Of a stretch of DNA of 64,000 nucleotides, positions 46,639 through 58,730 are shown in pieces. The stretch is taken from the NCBI RefSeq assembly GCF_003346815.1, contig NZ_CP031217.1, positions 2,232,001 through 2,296,000 of the forward strand, written 5' to 3'. The position numbers were made by a program, and so were the translations under genes. This DNA is from Halarcobacter bivalviorum. Lineage in GTDB: Bacteria; Campylobacterota; Campylobacteria; Campylobacterales; Arcobacteraceae. Each line of letters starts with the position of its first letter. Within the stretch, counting starts at the first letter, position 1. Under the pieces are notes generated by a model. That model saw nothing but the letters and a program-made list of their open reading frames with translations, ran no database searches and was not told the DNA's origin.

Positions 46639-47585
46639 TACTTACTTCTTTTTTTATTGTATAAAAATTCTAAAATAGTTGATACACTTCTTGTATAAGG
46701 AGCATCTAAACCTTGTTTTTCACAATTTCTAATAACTGCCCCACAAATTTCATCTAATTCTAAATCTCTATTATTTTCTGTATCAACCCACATTGAAGGT
46801 TTTATTGATTCAAAATTTGTCATTAATTCAAACATTTTGTTTGCATCTTCTTGGGTTAGATTAACACCAATTGCATTTGAAGCAAGGGCAGCTTCACTCA
46901 TAAGACCATAAATAAGCTTTGATACCTTTTCATCTCTAATTAAAATACCTGAATACTCTTGAAGTAATGCACAAATTGCATTTACTCCATTGTTTATTAT
47001 AAGCTTATTCCAAAGCTCTAATTTAATATCTTCACAAAGTATAGTTTTAGTGGATGTTTTATCTAATAAAAGTTTTAACTGCTCTAAAAACTTTTGATTT
47101 TGATTATTTGGAGATATAGCACCAAGTAAAGTTTGAACTTCCCCTGTTGAATCAATGATACCCAAAGACATTGTATGAGCAGCAATAAGTCTTGTAAGTC
47201 CTCCTATTACATACTCTTTAGGATAATATTTAGACATAATATCTTCATTTTCTACACCATTTTGCAAAGAGATATAATATGGTATTTTTTTAGCATCCTT
47301 TATCCAAGAAGCTAAAGATTTAGAGATGTTTTCAGTACTCATAGATTTTGTTGCAATAAAAATTGCATCAACTCTTTTGGGATTCTCTTTTATTAACTCT
47401 TCAATACTTAGAGTCTCTATTTTATCTTCGATGACATAGTTAGGATGAGTTAGTTTAATTTTATTATTTTTTAAATATTTTAGATTTTCACCTCTTGCTA
47501 CAAATTTAACATTGCAGCCAATATTATGAAGAATCATTCCATAAAAAGCCCCTATTCCACCAGCACCTATCACAACTATATTCAT
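46638..47585 (-). CDS. panE: 2-dehydropantoate 2-reductase family protein
   Basis: Ketopantoate reductase for pantothenate synthesis. 315 residues. NADPH motif VIGAGGIGAFYG, a middle GLTRLIA.. region, the catalytic-lysine LELWNKLIINNGVNAI segment and a late SMWVDTENNRDLELDEI. Paralogues in this family can act on other 2-keto acids; the neighbours are transporters rather than panB/C, so the exact substrate is less certain than the family. Confidence 0.8.
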   Translation of the reverse strand: MNIVVIGAGGIGAFYGMILHNIGCNVKFVARGENLKYLKNNKIKLTHPNYVIEDKIETLSIEELIKENPKRVDAIFIATKSMSTENISKSLASWIKDAKKIPYYISLQNGVENEDIMSKYYPKEYVIGGLTRLIAAHTMSLGIIDSTGEVQTLLGAISPNNQNQKFLEQLKLLLDKTSTKTILCEDIKLELWNKLIINNGVNAICALLQEYSGILIRDEKVSKLIYGLMSEAALASNAIGVNLTQEDANKMFELMTNFESIKPSMWVDTENNRDLELDEICGAVIRNCEKQGLDAPYTRSVSTILEFLYNKKRSK

Positions 47586-47640
47586 AAATTTTCCTAATAT
47601 TACATTCTATTTTTAAAACAAGTATTATATACTAATTGAG

Positions 47641-47646
47641 TATAAT
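47641..47646 (+). promoter_or_regulatory. -10 element for maf
   Basis: TATAAT 28 bases before the TTG start of maf, in the panE/maf divergent gap. Confidence 0.5.
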
Positions 47647-47673
47647 TCAAATAAAAAAGAAGGAAATATTATT

Positions 47674-48222
47674 TTGATTAGACTAGGTTCGAATTCACCA
47701 ACTAGAGCACTTATTTTAAAAAACTTCAAAATTGATTTTATCCAAAATGGTGGAAATTTTAATGAAGATACAATATTAACTACAAATCCTAAGTCTTTCT
47801 GTTATGAAGCTACAAAAGGAAAATTTGACGAACTATATAAAAAGTATGGAATTGAAGAAATGCCACTTCTTGTATCTGACTCTGTTGTAACATCACATGG
47901 CAAGCTACTTAGAAAAGCAAAAGATGAAGCAGATGCAAAAAGAATGTTAGAACTTCAAAGTGGAAGTGAAACATCAGTTATAACATGTATGATTTACAAA
48001 TCAAAGAAAAAAGAGTGTATTGATATCTCTATCACAACTTATGTATTTGATAAATTTGATGAAAAACATATGGAAGAGTATATTAAGTCTGGTGAATGTT
48101 TTGGAAAAGCAGGAGCTATAATGGTTGAAGGTTTTTGTAAACCTTATATAAAAAGTGTAAAAGGTTATGAAAGTACAGCAATGGGCTTATGTGCTGAAAA
48201 ACTATTACAGTTTATAAATTAA
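47674..48222 (+). CDS. maf: Maf-like nucleotide pyrophosphatase
   Basis: Maf proteins hydrolyse non-canonical nucleoside triphosphates. 182 residues. The N-terminal motif is GSNSPTRALIL instead of the usual S-x-SPRR, so the second Arg is lost. SDSVV replaces the common ADTVV catalytic-Asp segment. A late GFCKPYIKSVKGYESTAMGL corresponds to the I..I.G....V.GLP region. The start is TTG with GAAGGA 11 bases upstream. Function as a pyrophosphatase is likely but not certain. Confidence 0.75.
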   Translation: MIRLGSNSPTRALILKNFKIDFIQNGGNFNEDTILTTNPKSFCYEATKGKFDELYKKYGIEEMPLLVSDSVVTSHGKLLRKAKDEADAKRMLELQSGSETSVITCMIYKSKKKECIDISITTYVFDKFDEKHMEEYIKSGECFGKAGAIMVEGFCKPYIKSVKGYESTAMGLCAEKLLQFIN

Positions 48223-48367
48223 AAAAAGGAGTCTAAATGCCTCCTTTACAATTTGAAATAAACAATATACCAATTTTTTAGAACATATAGGGGAAGATTT
48301 TCATCTTATTGAGAAGTATTTTGGTTCTTAGGAAAGAGGAGAAAATCCTCTTACATGAGAAGAAAAG
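48223..48367. other. maf/dxs convergent gap with hairpins
   Basis: 145 bases without a gene. Two small hairpins: AAGAT/ATCTT at about 48292-48306 and AAGAGGA (48334-48340), loop of five, TCCTCTT (48346-48352). AAAGGAG/CTCCTTT after maf (about 48226-48248) is a weak terminator candidate. Confidence 0.4.
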
Positions 48368-50170
48368 CTACTTAATCTTTTCTACTAGCTGATGAGGATG
48401 AAGACCTAAGCCTTCTTCTACTAACTTAGTATCTCCGTGTTGAATAAACTCATCTTCATACTCAAAAGAAGTAAGATTTACACAAAGATTTTCTTTATTT
48501 AGAAATTCCAAAATTGCACTTGCAACTCCACCTTGTTTTTGAGAATCAGAAAAAACATACCAATCATCATATTTAGATGATAATTCTTTTAATAAAGTTT
48601 CATCTAAAGGTTTTACAAATCTTAAATCTAAAATTGCAATATCTTCTTCATGTAATTTTTCAGTTTGACAGGCTCTTGAAACTCCTGCTCCATAACCAAT
48701 AAATAGTTTTTTAGAAGTACCTTCTTTTAGTAGTTCAGCTTTACCTAGTTCAAACTTACTTGAAGGGAAATCAACTTCACCAAAAGCTCCTCTTGGGTAT
48801 CTTATTGCACAAGGTCCTTTTGCTTCATAGGCAAACTCTAAAGAGTGATTTAATGTCTCATTATCCCTTGGAGCACAAAGAATCATATTTGGAATAAATC
48901 TTAAATATGAGATATCAAAGGCACCTTGATGTGTTTCTCCATCATTTCCAACAATTCCTGCTCTATCAATTGCGAAAACAACAGGAAGCTTCATTAAACA
49001 TACATCATGAATAATTTGGTCAAAACCTCTTTGTAAAAAAGTAGAATAGATAGTAATAAAAGGTTTAAAACCCTCTTTTGCCATAGCTGCCATAGAAGTA
49101 ACTGCATGTTGTTCTGCAATTGCTACATCCCAAAATCTTTGTGGAAACTTTTCAATAAGTTTATCTATTCCTGTTCCACTTGGCATTGCAGCAGTTACAC
49201 CAACAACATTTTCATGTTTTTCTGCTAATTCTACTAAAGCATCTGCAAAAACTGCTGTCGCCGATTTAGCTGCTGCTTTTTTAGTGAACTCTCCATCTTC
49301 AACATTAAATGGACCTACTCCATGCCAATGTTCATGTTGACCTTCAGCTATTTTATAACCTTTTCCTTTTACTGTTCTGGCATGAACAATAACTGGTTTT
49401 TTCATATCTCTTGCAATCTCTAAAGTATCAATAATCTCTTCTAAATCATGTCCATCAATTGGACCAATATAATCAAGACCCATCTCTTCAAATAAAATTC
49501 CAGGAGTAATTAACTTCATTGCTTCTTCCATTCTTTTTGCAATATAAGTTGTTCCTTCTGGCATATTATTTCTAATAAAAGAGTCTACTTTCCCTTTAAA
49601 ATTTTGGTAATATTTACCAGCAAGAATTTTTGAAAGGTATTTTGAGATAGCTCCAATTGGTTTTGCAATTGACATCTCATTATCATTTAAGATAATTACA
49701 ACAGGAAGTTTTAAATCGCCTAATTCATTTAAAGCTTCATAAACCATCCCAGCAGTCATAGAACCATCACCTATCATTACAACAGGTACTCTATTCTCTT
49801 TTTTTAGCTGAATAGCTTTTGCTGCACCAACGGCAAGAGAAATAGAAGTTGAACTATGTCCTGCTACAAAATAATCAGCTTCATTCTCTTTAGGTTTAGT
49901 AAAACCACTTAAACCTTTATATTGTCTAATAGTTTCAAACTCTTCCCATCTTCCATTTAAAAGTTTATGGGCATAGCACTGATGTGAAACATCATAAATA
50001 AAGGGGTCCTTTTTTACATCAAATACTTTATGCATTGCTACTGTTAATTCAACAGCACCTAAAGTTGATGAAAAGTGTCCACCTTTTCGTGATACAACAT
50101 CAATAATACGCTCTCTAATATCAGAGCATACTTGCTTTAATTCCGCTAAACTTTTATCTTGTACTTCCAT
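48368..50170 (-). CDS. dxs: 1-deoxy-D-xylulose-5-phosphate synthase
   Basis: Thiamine-diphosphate enzyme that makes DXP for isoprenoids and thiamine. 600 residues. HQCYAHKLL and SRKGGHFSSTLG near the N-terminus, GDGSMTAGM...LNDNEMSIAKP (thiamine-diphosphate motif), GHDLEEI, and the transketolase domain with AIAEQHAVTSMA and RYPRGAFG. It follows hisC by six bases and is the end of a minus-strand run. Confidence 0.97.
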   Translation of the reverse strand: MEVQDKSLAELKQVCSDIRERIIDVVSRKGGHFSSTLGAVELTVAMHKVFDVKKDPFIYDVSHQCYAHKLLNGRWEEFETIRQYKGLSGFTKPKENEADYFVAGHSSTSISLAVGAAKAIQLKKENRVPVVMIGDGSMTAGMVYEALNELGDLKLPVVIILNDNEMSIAKPIGAISKYLSKILAGKYYQNFKGKVDSFIRNNMPEGTTYIAKRMEEAMKLITPGILFEEMGLDYIGPIDGHDLEEIIDTLEIARDMKKPVIVHARTVKGKGYKIAEGQHEHWHGVGPFNVEDGEFTKKAAAKSATAVFADALVELAEKHENVVGVTAAMPSGTGIDKLIEKFPQRFWDVAIAEQHAVTSMAAMAKEGFKPFITIYSTFLQRGFDQIIHDVCLMKLPVVFAIDRAGIVGNDGETHQGAFDISYLRFIPNMILCAPRDNETLNHSLEFAYEAKGPCAIRYPRGAFGEVDFPSSKFELGKAELLKEGTSKKLFIGYGAGVSRACQTEKLHEEDIAILDLRFVKPLDETLLKELSSKYDDWYVFSDSQKQGGVASAILEFLNKENLCVNLTSFEYEDEFIQHGDTKLVEEGLGLHPHQLVEKIK

Positions 50171-50176
50171 AATATT

Positions 50177-51298
50177 TTATAAGTTCTCTACTTTTTTTAA
50201 ATCTTCTAATACTTCATCAAGTACTTTAAATACTCTTGTATTTTGTTCCTTAGAACCAATTGTAATTCTAATTGCATTTAACCCATAACCAGTTAAATCT
50301 CTGATAATAATTCCTCTTTCAAGTAGCTTTTGTGCAACTTCTGATGATAAGTAATTACTATCAAATTTAATTGTAATAAAGTTTGTATAACTTTCAATAT
50401 ACTCAAAACCTCTTTGTTTTGCATACTCTTCATATCTTGTCATCTCTTCAAAATTTAAAGCTATACATTTTTGAACAAACTCTTCATCTTTTATTGCTTC
50501 AATTGCTGCTGCTAAAGAAAGAGTACTAATATTAAAAGGAGGTCTTAATTTATACATAGTTTTAATAATACTTGTTTGACCTATTCCATATCCAACTCTC
50601 ATTCCACCTAAAGCATAAGCCTTTGAAAAAGTTCCTAAATATACTGCATTTGGAAATTTTTCAATTAAATCAGCTGGATCAATTCTTTTTTTAGAATCTT
50701 TAAATGAAGCATACTCTTGATATGCACCATCAATGATAACTAAAGTCTCTTTATCTACTTTTGCAAGAAATGCATACACATCATCTCTATCTAAACATTC
50801 ACCTAATGGATTATTTGGTAAACATAAAAAGATAATATCTGCACCTTGACTTTCATACATCTCTTCAAATTGTGCTAAATTGTGTTCATCATCTTTTGTT
50901 TTAATAATCTGTGCACCAGCTTGTCTTCCATAAATCTCATACATTGCAAAAGTTGTTCTAGACATAAGCATTTTAGAGTTCTCACTACATTTAGCTTTAA
51001 CAAGAAAATCAATTACTTGGTCACTTCCTGAACCTATAATAATATTATCACTTGTAACACTAAATTTTTTACCTAATGCTTCTTTTAATTCATACATCGA
51101 ATCATCTGGATACATAAACATATTTTTTGATAAAGAAGCAATTTTTTCAACTACTTTAGGAGATGTTCCATATGGATTCTCATTTGATGCTAATTTAATA
51201 ATATCTTTTGTATCAACTCCATAATCTCTTACAACTAACTCAATTGGTTTTCCAGCTTCATAAATTTTACAATTATCTAATAGCTTATTAAATTTCAT
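50177..51298 (-). CDS. hisC: Histidinol-phosphate aminotransferase
   Basis: PLP aminotransferase of histidine synthesis, which can also serve aromatic amino acids. 373 residues. [14 protein letters not shown] at the N-terminus, [19 protein letters not shown], the PLP-lysine motif [16 protein letters not shown] and a late [10 protein letters not shown]. Adjacent to pheA, which is consistent with a shared aromatic role. It has a possible -10 (minus TATAAT, 51345-51340) and TGAGGA before ATG. Confidence 0.93.
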   Translation of the reverse strand: MKFNKLLDNCKIYEAGKPIELVVRDYGVDTKDIIKLASNENPYGTSPKVVEKIASLSKNMFMYPDDSMYELKEALGKKFSVTSDNIIIGSGSDQVIDFLVKAKCSENSKMLMSRTTFAMYEIYGRQAGAQIIKTKDDEHNLAQFEEMYESQGADIIFLCLPNNPLGECLDRDDVYAFLAKVDKETLVIIDGAYQEYASFKDSKKRIDPADLIEKFPNAVYLGTFSKAYALGGMRVGYGIGQTSIIKTMYKLRPPFNISTLSLAAAIEAIKDEEFVQKCIALNFEEMTRYEEYAKQRGFEYIESYTNFITIKFDSNYLSSEVAQKLLERGIIIRDLTGYGLNAIRITIGSKEQNTRVFKVLDEVLEDLKKVENL

Positions 51299-51339
51299 TT
51301 ATATTCCTCAGAATAGTCCCCAAATTTAGGAACTTTTAT

Positions 51340-51345
51340 ATTATA
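51340..51345 (-). promoter_or_regulatory. -10 element for hisC-dxs
   Basis: Minus TATAAT between pheA and hisC. Below it lies an AGTTCC/GGGGACT pairing (loop about seven), which would be in the leader. Confidence 0.45.
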
Positions 51346-51381
51346 ATTTTTTAAATAAGAACGCAAATAGTTACTTTTAAA

Positions 51382-52449
51382 CTATATATCTTTTATCTCT
51401 TTTACATAAGACCCAAGTATTTTAATTGTATCTTTATGTCTTTGTAATACATCTTTTACATTATCATCTAATTGATGTCCATCAAAATCTATAAAAAAGA
51501 TTGAATTACCCTCAACAATATGTGATTTAATTTTAGTTAAATTGATATCTGAATTATTAAAATCTGTTAAAAATTCAACTAAAGTCCCTTGTCTATCTGG
51601 AAGCTCAACTAAGATAGAAGTTTTATCATTACCACTTTGTGCATTTTCAAAGTTACTTATAATAAAAAATCTCGTCTTATTATTATCTTTATCTTCTATA
51701 TTTTCAAATAGAATTGGTAAATTATTTAGCTTTGCCCCAACATGAGGACAGATAGCAGCACTATTTGGTTCTCTTGCTGCTAATTTTGCTGCTTTTGTTG
51801 TTGACTCAATTGGTATTAATTCAACTTCATTAAGACCAAAATTTGTTAAGAATTTTCTACACTGTTCAAAAGCAATATCTTTTGAATAGATTCTTTTTAT
51901 ATTCTCTATTTTATCACAAGTTGAAGCTAAAGTATGATGAATATCAAGTACAACTTCTGCAACAATTTTTAAATCATACTCTTTTAAACAATTTATTGTA
52001 TCAGTTACTATTCCATTTGAAGAGTTTTCAATAGGAACAACCCCAAACTTAGCTTTTCCTGTATGAACTTCTCTAAAGATTCCTTTAATTGAAGAGATTG
52101 ATACATATGAACTCATTGCACCAAACCTTCCCTCTGCTGCTTGATGAGTAAAGCTTCCTTCAGGACCAAGATAAGCTACATTTTCTGGAAGTTCAATATT
52201 TCTAGAAATAGCAAAAATTTCTAAAAATAGTGCTTCAATTGCAGCTCTATTTAATCTTCCATTATTTAAAGATTCTAATCTATCTATAATAGCTTTTTCC
52301 CTTTCAGGCCTATAAATAGAACCACCACTTTGAGCTTTTAAAAGCCCAACTTGATGAACAATATCCATTCTTTCATTTACTAAATCTAATAATCTATTAT
52401 CAATAGTATCTAACTTGTCTCTAAGTTCTTTTAAACCAGCTTCACTCAT
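51382..52449 (-). CDS. pheA: Chorismate mutase / prephenate dehydratase
   Basis: Bifunctional enzyme of phenylalanine synthesis. 355 residues. N-terminal chorismate mutase helices (LDTIDNRLLDLVNERMDIV) lead into the dehydratase (YLGPEGSFTHQAAEGRFG, VPIENSSNGIVTDT, DNNKTRFFII), and an ACT domain (RQGTLVEFLTDFNNSDINLTKI) ends it. The common ESRP regulatory motif of the ACT domain reads KSHIV here, so feedback behaviour may differ. It begins nine bases after lysA. Confidence 0.95.
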   Translation of the reverse strand: MSEAGLKELRDKLDTIDNRLLDLVNERMDIVHQVGLLKAQSGGSIYRPEREKAIIDRLESLNNGRLNRAAIEALFLEIFAISRNIELPENVAYLGPEGSFTHQAAEGRFGAMSSYVSISSIKGIFREVHTGKAKFGVVPIENSSNGIVTDTINCLKEYDLKIVAEVVLDIHHTLASTCDKIENIKRIYSKDIAFEQCRKFLTNFGLNEVELIPIESTTKAAKLAAREPNSAAICPHVGAKLNNLPILFENIEDKDNNKTRFFIISNFENAQSGNDKTSILVELPDRQGTLVEFLTDFNNSDINLTKIKSHIVEGNSIFFIDFDGHQLDDNVKDVLQRHKDTIKILGSYVKEIKDI

Positions 52450-52458
52450 TTTATCCCT

Positions 52459-53667
52459 TTATTTTAGGTATTCCTCTTCTAAAGCAATTAAATCTTCAAA
52501 AGTTTCTCTTTTTCTAATTAATCTATCTTTTCCATTTTCAACAGCAATTTCAGCAACTTTTCCTCTTGTATTATAGTTACTTGCCATTGTAAAACAGTAT
52601 GCTCCTGCTGAATAGATTGCAACTAAATCATTATGTTCTGTTTTTGGTAACTCAATATTTTTTGCGAAGAAATCTCCACTTTCACATACTGGACCTACTA
52701 AGTTACAATCACTAAACTCTTTATTCTCATTTAGAACTTCAACTTTGTGGTAAGCATTATATAAAGATGGTCTAATTAAATCATTCATAGCCCCATCTAC
52801 AATTACAAATCTTTTATCCCCATTTATTTTTTCATAAAGTACTTTAGTAACAAAAACTCCTGAATTCCCAACTAAAAATCTTCCAGGTTCACATACAATT
52901 GTAATATCTAAACCAAATAAAGACTCTAAAATTGATTGTGCATACTCATTTGTATCAATTAGTTTTTCATCATCATAAACGATACCTAATCCACCACCAA
53001 CATCAAAGAAAGATAGTTCAATTTTAATTGCTGCAAGATTTCTTACTAAATCAGCAACTATTTGAACTGACTCTTTAATTGGGTCTAACTGTGTTAATTG
53101 AGAACCAATATGTAAATGTATTCCTGTAGGCTCTAAACTATCAGAATTTTTACATTGGATATACATTCTTTTTGCAGTATCAATATCTACTCCAAATTTA
53201 TTTTCATGTAAACCTGTTGAAATATATGGATGAGTTTGAGGATCAATATTTGGATTTACTCTTATAGAGATTCTAGCAACTTTTCCAAGCTCTTTTGCAA
53301 TAGCTTCAACTCTATCTAGCTCAGCAGCACTTTCAACATTTATCATTAAAATACCAAGCTCTAAAGCCTCTTTTATTTCAGAATCAATTTTTCCAACCCC
53401 TGAAAAAATGATTTTATAAGGTTGAATTCCTACTTTTAAAGCTCTTTTAACTTCACCAATTGAAACACAATCAGCTCCTGCACCTAAAGAGGCTAGATGT
53501 TTAATAACACTTAAATTTGAGTTTGCTTTAACTGCATATGCAAGTAAAGATTTTCTTGCTTTAAAAGCACTTTTTAATTCATTATATTGTGATGTAATAT
53601 GATCAAAATCATAAACATAATAAGGTGTTTGATATTTATTTGCTAATTCTTTAAAATTTATATTCAT
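52459..53667 (-). CDS. lysA: Diaminopimelate decarboxylase
   Basis: PLP enzyme that makes lysine from meso-DAP. 402 residues. PLP lysine in LLAYAVKANSN, GVGKIDSEI, the HIGSQ motif, DVGGGLGIVY and CEPGRFLVGNSG, then GPVCESGDFFAK. First gene after the palindromic repeat at 53744. Confidence 0.97.
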   Translation of the reverse strand: MNINFKELANKYQTPYYVYDFDHITSQYNELKSAFKARKSLLAYAVKANSNLSVIKHLASLGAGADCVSIGEVKRALKVGIQPYKIIFSGVGKIDSEIKEALELGILMINVESAAELDRVEAIAKELGKVARISIRVNPNIDPQTHPYISTGLHENKFGVDIDTAKRMYIQCKNSDSLEPTGIHLHIGSQLTQLDPIKESVQIVADLVRNLAAIKIELSFFDVGGGLGIVYDDEKLIDTNEYAQSILESLFGLDITIVCEPGRFLVGNSGVFVTKVLYEKINGDKRFVIVDGAMNDLIRPSLYNAYHKVEVLNENKEFSDCNLVGPVCESGDFFAKNIELPKTEHNDLVAIYSAGAYCFTMASNYNTRGKVAEIAVENGKDRLIRKRETFEDLIALEEEYLK

Positions 53668-53743
53668 TTTTTTCCTATACTCTTTAAAAATTTAATTTAA
53701 AACTCTTAAAATTCTAAATAAAATTTTTATTTTTCTATAGCTT

Positions 53744-55419
<1,676 letters not shown>

Positions 55420-55436
55420 TTATTTCCTTTAAATTA

Positions 55437-55456
55437 GTTCTTTAAAAAAGAACCAT
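55437..55456 (-). other. Hairpin in the pgk-tpiA gap
   Basis: GTTCTTT, loop of three, AAAGAAC, just before the tpiA ribosome site. It could be an intra-operon processing site or weak attenuator. It has no T run beyond the arm. Confidence 0.35.
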
Positions 55457-55509
55457 TCTATTTATAACTACTATTAAAAAGTAGGAAAACTATAAAAGTG
55501 TAGCTATTT

Positions 55510-56706
55510 TTAGTTTTCTAATACTAAGGCTTTTACACCTGGTAAGATTTTTCCTTCAATTAATTCTAAAGAAGCTCCTCCACCAGTTGAGATAAATGTC
55601 ATATCATCTTCATCACCAGTAACTCTAACTAAATCTGCTGTATCTCCACCACCAACTACAGTTGTTGCAAATGACTGTGCTATAGTGTGAGATAATCTTG
55701 TACTTCCTTTTGCAAATTTTTCCATTTCATAAACACCCATTGGTCCATTCCATAAAATTGTATTTGCATCTGCAAGTGCTAATTTAAATAGTTGTGCTGT
55801 TGCAGGTCCAATATCTAATCCCATCCATTTTTCAGGAATCTCTTGGATAGTTACAAGTTTTGCAATTGCTTCAGCGTCGAAAGCTTCTGCTGCAACAACA
55901 TCTACAGGTAAATATATTTTAACTCCAAGCTCTTTTGCTTGATCCATAATTTTAATTGCTTCTGGTACTAAATCATCTTCAACTAATGATTTACCAACTT
56001 CGTGTCCTAAAGCTTTTAAGAAAGTAAAAGCCATTCCTCCACCAATTAAAATTTTATCAACTTTTGGTACTAAATTATAAAGTGCTTCAAGTTTTCCAGA
56101 AACTTTTGAACCACCAACTACAGAGACAAAAGGTCTTTTGGGATTATGTACTATATGATGGAAAAATTTTATTTCCTTTGCTAATAGAAATCCAGCTGCT
56201 TTTTGATTCATTTCAAAATATTTTGTAATTGCTTCAACAGAGGCATGGGCTCTATGAGATACACCAAAAGCATCATTAATATAAACATCAGCCATTGAAG
56301 CTAATTTTTTAGCAAATTCATCATCATTTTTCTTTTCACCTGGGTGGTATCTTAAATTCTCTAATAATAGAACTTCCCCAGCTTCTAAATTATTTGCTAA
56401 CTCAAGAGTATCATCTTCAACTACATTATTTGCCATTTTAATCTCTTGTTTTAAAAGAGTATGTAGTCTTTTTGCTACTGGCTTTAATGAGTATTTTTCA
56501 TCATTCTCATCTGCTGGTCTTCCAAAATGTGATGCTAAAATAACTGAACAATCTCTATCAATACAATATCTAATAGTATTTAAAGCAGATCTAATTCTTC
56601 TATCGTCTGTGATATTATTATATTCATCCATTGGAACATTAAAATCACATCTAATAAATACTTTTTTCCCATCTATATTAATATTTCTAATCTCTTGTAG
56701 TTTCAT
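55510..56706 (-). CDS. pgk: Phosphoglycerate kinase
   Basis: 398 residues. [19 protein letters not shown] and LASHFGRP at the N-terminal domain, [25 protein letters not shown], the C-terminal [17 protein letters not shown] and the GGGDTADLV loop. It follows gapA by eight bases and precedes tpiA by 90 in a glycolytic/gluconeogenic unit. Confidence 0.97.
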   Translation of the reverse strand: MKLQEIRNINIDGKKVFIRCDFNVPMDEYNNITDDRRIRSALNTIRYCIDRDCSVILASHFGRPADENDEKYSLKPVAKRLHTLLKQEIKMANNVVEDDTLELANNLEAGEVLLLENLRYHPGEKKNDDEFAKKLASMADVYINDAFGVSHRAHASVEAITKYFEMNQKAAGFLLAKEIKFFHHIVHNPKRPFVSVVGGSKVSGKLEALYNLVPKVDKILIGGGMAFTFLKALGHEVGKSLVEDDLVPEAIKIMDQAKELGVKIYLPVDVVAAEAFDAEAIAKLVTIQEIPEKWMGLDIGPATAQLFKLALADANTILWNGPMGVYEMEKFAKGSTRLSHTIAQSFATTVVGGGDTADLVRVTGDEDDMTFISTGGGASLELIEGKILPGVKALVLEN

Positions 56707-56714
56707 TCTCTTCC

Positions 56715-57713
56715 TTAATTTTTTGCAACAAAAACTGCCATATCAACAAGTCTTGACGAGTAACCCCACTCATTGTCATACCAAGTCATAACTTTAATCA
56801 TATCTTCACCAATAACTTGTGTTAAGTCACTTGCAATAATTGTTGAATTTGTATTTCCAACTAAATCTGAAGATACTAACATTTCATTATCAACAGCTAC
56901 AATTCCAGCTAACTCTTTTGCTTTAGCTTCAAATAGAGCATTTACATCCTCTTTTGTTGTTTTTTTACTTACAACAAAGTTTACATCAACCATTGAAACA
57001 TTTGGAGTTGGAACTCTTACTGATTGACCATGTAATTTACCATCTAATTGAGGCATAATTAATTTCATAGCTTTTGCAGCACCTGTTGTTGTTGGAATCA
57101 TATTTTGAGCACCAGCTCTTGCTCTTCTTTTATCTTTTTGATGTTTAACATCTAAAATATTTTGGTCATTTGTATATGAGTGAATTGTAGTCATTAAACC
57201 TTTTTCAATTCCAAATGCATCATCAATAATCTTAGCAACTGGACCTAAACAGTTTGTAGTACATGAAGCATTAGAGATAATAGCTTGACCAGCATAATCA
57301 TCATTATTAACACCCATTACAAAAGTTGGTGTATCATCTTTTGCAGGAGCAGACATAATTACTTTTTTAGCTCCATTGTCAATATGAATTTGACATTTTT
57401 CTTGTGTAAGGTAAGCACCAGTACACTCTAAAATAACTTCTGCACCACATTCTTTTGTAAAAGTTAAAGCACCTGCATCTCTTGTAGAATAAAGTTTAGC
57501 ATTTACTTTTCCCATTTTTAAGAAACCATTTTCAACTTTTACTTCACCATCAAAAGTTCCATGTACAGTATCATATTTTGTAATATATTCTAACATCTCT
57601 GGTGTAGCAGTGTCATTAATTGCCACTAATTCAATATCTTCTCTTTGTGCAATAATTCTTGCTACACATCTTCCAATTCTTCCGAAACCATTAATTGCAA
57701 CTTTAACAGCCAT
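56715..57713 (-). CDS. gapA: Glyceraldehyde-3-phosphate dehydrogenase
   Basis: 332 residues. NAD-binding [14 protein letters not shown], the catalytic Cys in [12 protein letters not shown], and [13 protein letters not shown] (substrate binding) are present. First gene of gapA-pgk-tpiA-fabI; a possible minus -10 (TAAAAT, 57752-57747) lies in the 90-base divergent gap with nadD. Confidence 0.97.
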   Translation of the reverse strand: MAVKVAINGFGRIGRCVARIIAQREDIELVAINDTATPEMLEYITKYDTVHGTFDGEVKVENGFLKMGKVNAKLYSTRDAGALTFTKECGAEVILECTGAYLTQEKCQIHIDNGAKKVIMSAPAKDDTPTFVMGVNNDDYAGQAIISNASCTTNCLGPVAKIIDDAFGIEKGLMTTIHSYTNDQNILDVKHQKDKRRARAGAQNMIPTTTGAAKAMKLIMPQLDGKLHGQSVRVPTPNVSMVDVNFVVSKKTTKEDVNALFEAKAKELAGIVAVDNEMLVSSDLVGNTNSTIIASDLTQVIGEDMIKVMTWYDNEWGYSSRLVDMAVFVAKN

Positions 57714-57764
57714 ATTTACCCTTTTGTCAATATTAATTTGGTAGATATTTTATCCAAAAGTTGC

Positions 57765-57770
57765 TATAAT
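57765..57770 (+). promoter_or_regulatory. -10 element for nadD
   Basis: TATAAT in TTGCTATAATAATA, 33 bases before the GTG start of nadD. Confidence 0.55.
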
Positions 57771-57803
57771 AATATTTAATCATAAATCAAAGGAAAAAAA
57801 TAG

Positions 57804-58355
57804 GTGCAAATTGCTATTTTTGGGGGTAGTTTTGACCCACCTCATATAGGCCACCAAACCATCGTTAAAAAGGCGATTAAAAAACTTGACATTGACCTTT
57901 TAATTGTTGTGCCTGCTTTTTTAAATCCTCTTAAAGTAAAATCATTTTTAGATGCAGAAACAAGATTTAATCTTCTTAAAAAACTTTTTTCAAAATTTAA
58001 AAAAGTTAAAGTTTCTAAGTATGAAATAAAAGAGCAAAGAGCGGTTTATTCTATTGAGACTATTAAATATATAAAAAAGAAGTATAATCCTTCAAAAATA
58101 TATTTAGTAATTGGTGCAGATAACTATAAGACATTTCATCTATGGGATAGTTATCAAGAGATAAAAGAGCTTGTAACTTTAGTTGTGGTAACAAGAGAAG
58201 GTTATAAGTATGAAATAAATGATGAAGTTAAAAGATTAAAAGTAAATATTAAAATAAGTTCTACAGAACTTAGAAATACTTTTAAAATATCATATATTCC
58301 TAAAAAAATCAGAGATGAAGTTAAAAAAATTTGGAAAAAAAGAGGTAAAGTTTGA
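57804..58355 (+). CDS. nadD: Nicotinate-nucleotide adenylyltransferase
   Basis: Adds AMP to nicotinate mononucleotide in NAD synthesis. 183 residues. The nucleotidyltransferase signature IAIFGGSFDPPHIGHQTIV is at the N-terminus, and SSTELR (ISSTELRNTF) near the C-terminus. GTG start with AAAGGA upstream. Its stop overlaps the rsfS start (TTGA), the conserved nadD-rsfS pairing. Confidence 0.94.
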   Translation: MQIAIFGGSFDPPHIGHQTIVKKAIKKLDIDLLIVVPAFLNPLKVKSFLDAETRFNLLKKLFSKFKKVKVSKYEIKEQRAVYSIETIKYIKKKYNPSKIYLVIGADNYKTFHLWDSYQEIKELVTLVVVTREGYKYEINDEVKRLKVNIKISSTELRNTFKISYIPKKIRDEVKKIWKKRGKV

Positions 58356-58678
58356 ATAAAAGAATTGAAACAATAAAAAAAATACTTGAAGATAAAAAAG
58401 CAGAAAATGTTGAAGTTATTGATTTAACTGGAAAAGATTATATTGTTGATTTTGTAGTAATTGCAACAACATTAAATCCAAAACATGGGTTTGCTTTATT
58501 AAATCACTTAAGAACTGATTTAAAACCACTTGGTGAAGAGTTTTTAAGAGTTGATGAAGATGATGAATGGACAATCTGCGATTTAGGAGATATGTTTATC
58601 AATCTTATGAGTGAAAAAGCTAGAGAAAAATACTCTTTAGAAGAGTTCTTAGAAGAGATTAAATCTAATAAAGAATAA
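58352..58678 (+). CDS. rsfS: Ribosomal silencing factor RsfS
   Basis: Binds L14 of the 50S subunit and prevents 70S joining under starvation. 108 residues, family DUF143/Iojap. KAENVEVIDLTGKDYIVDFVVIAT and DEWTICDLGDMFINLMSEKAREKY are diagnostic. The start is TTG overlapping nadD. A strong terminator follows. Confidence 0.93.
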   Translation: MNKRIETIKKILEDKKAENVEVIDLTGKDYIVDFVVIATTLNPKHGFALLNHLRTDLKPLGEEFLRVDEDDEWTICDLGDMFINLMSEKAREKYSLEEFLEEIKSNKE

Positions 58679-58713
58679 AAAAAAGGAAAGAAGTTTTCTT
58701 CTTTCCTTTTTTT
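58677..58713. terminator. Bidirectional terminator between rsfS and the argS unit
   Basis: AAAAAAGGAAAGAAG (58679-58693), loop TTTT, CTTCTTTCCTTTTTT (58698-58712). T-rich on one side and A-rich on the other, so it serves both the rsfS end and the minus-strand small ORF. Confidence 0.9.
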
Positions 58714-58730
58714 ATAAGTAGTAAGTTTTA

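Noticed and set aside
48235-48285. 13-codon frame after maf
   Set aside because: Too short, no ribosome site that is not part of the hairpin, no supporting context.
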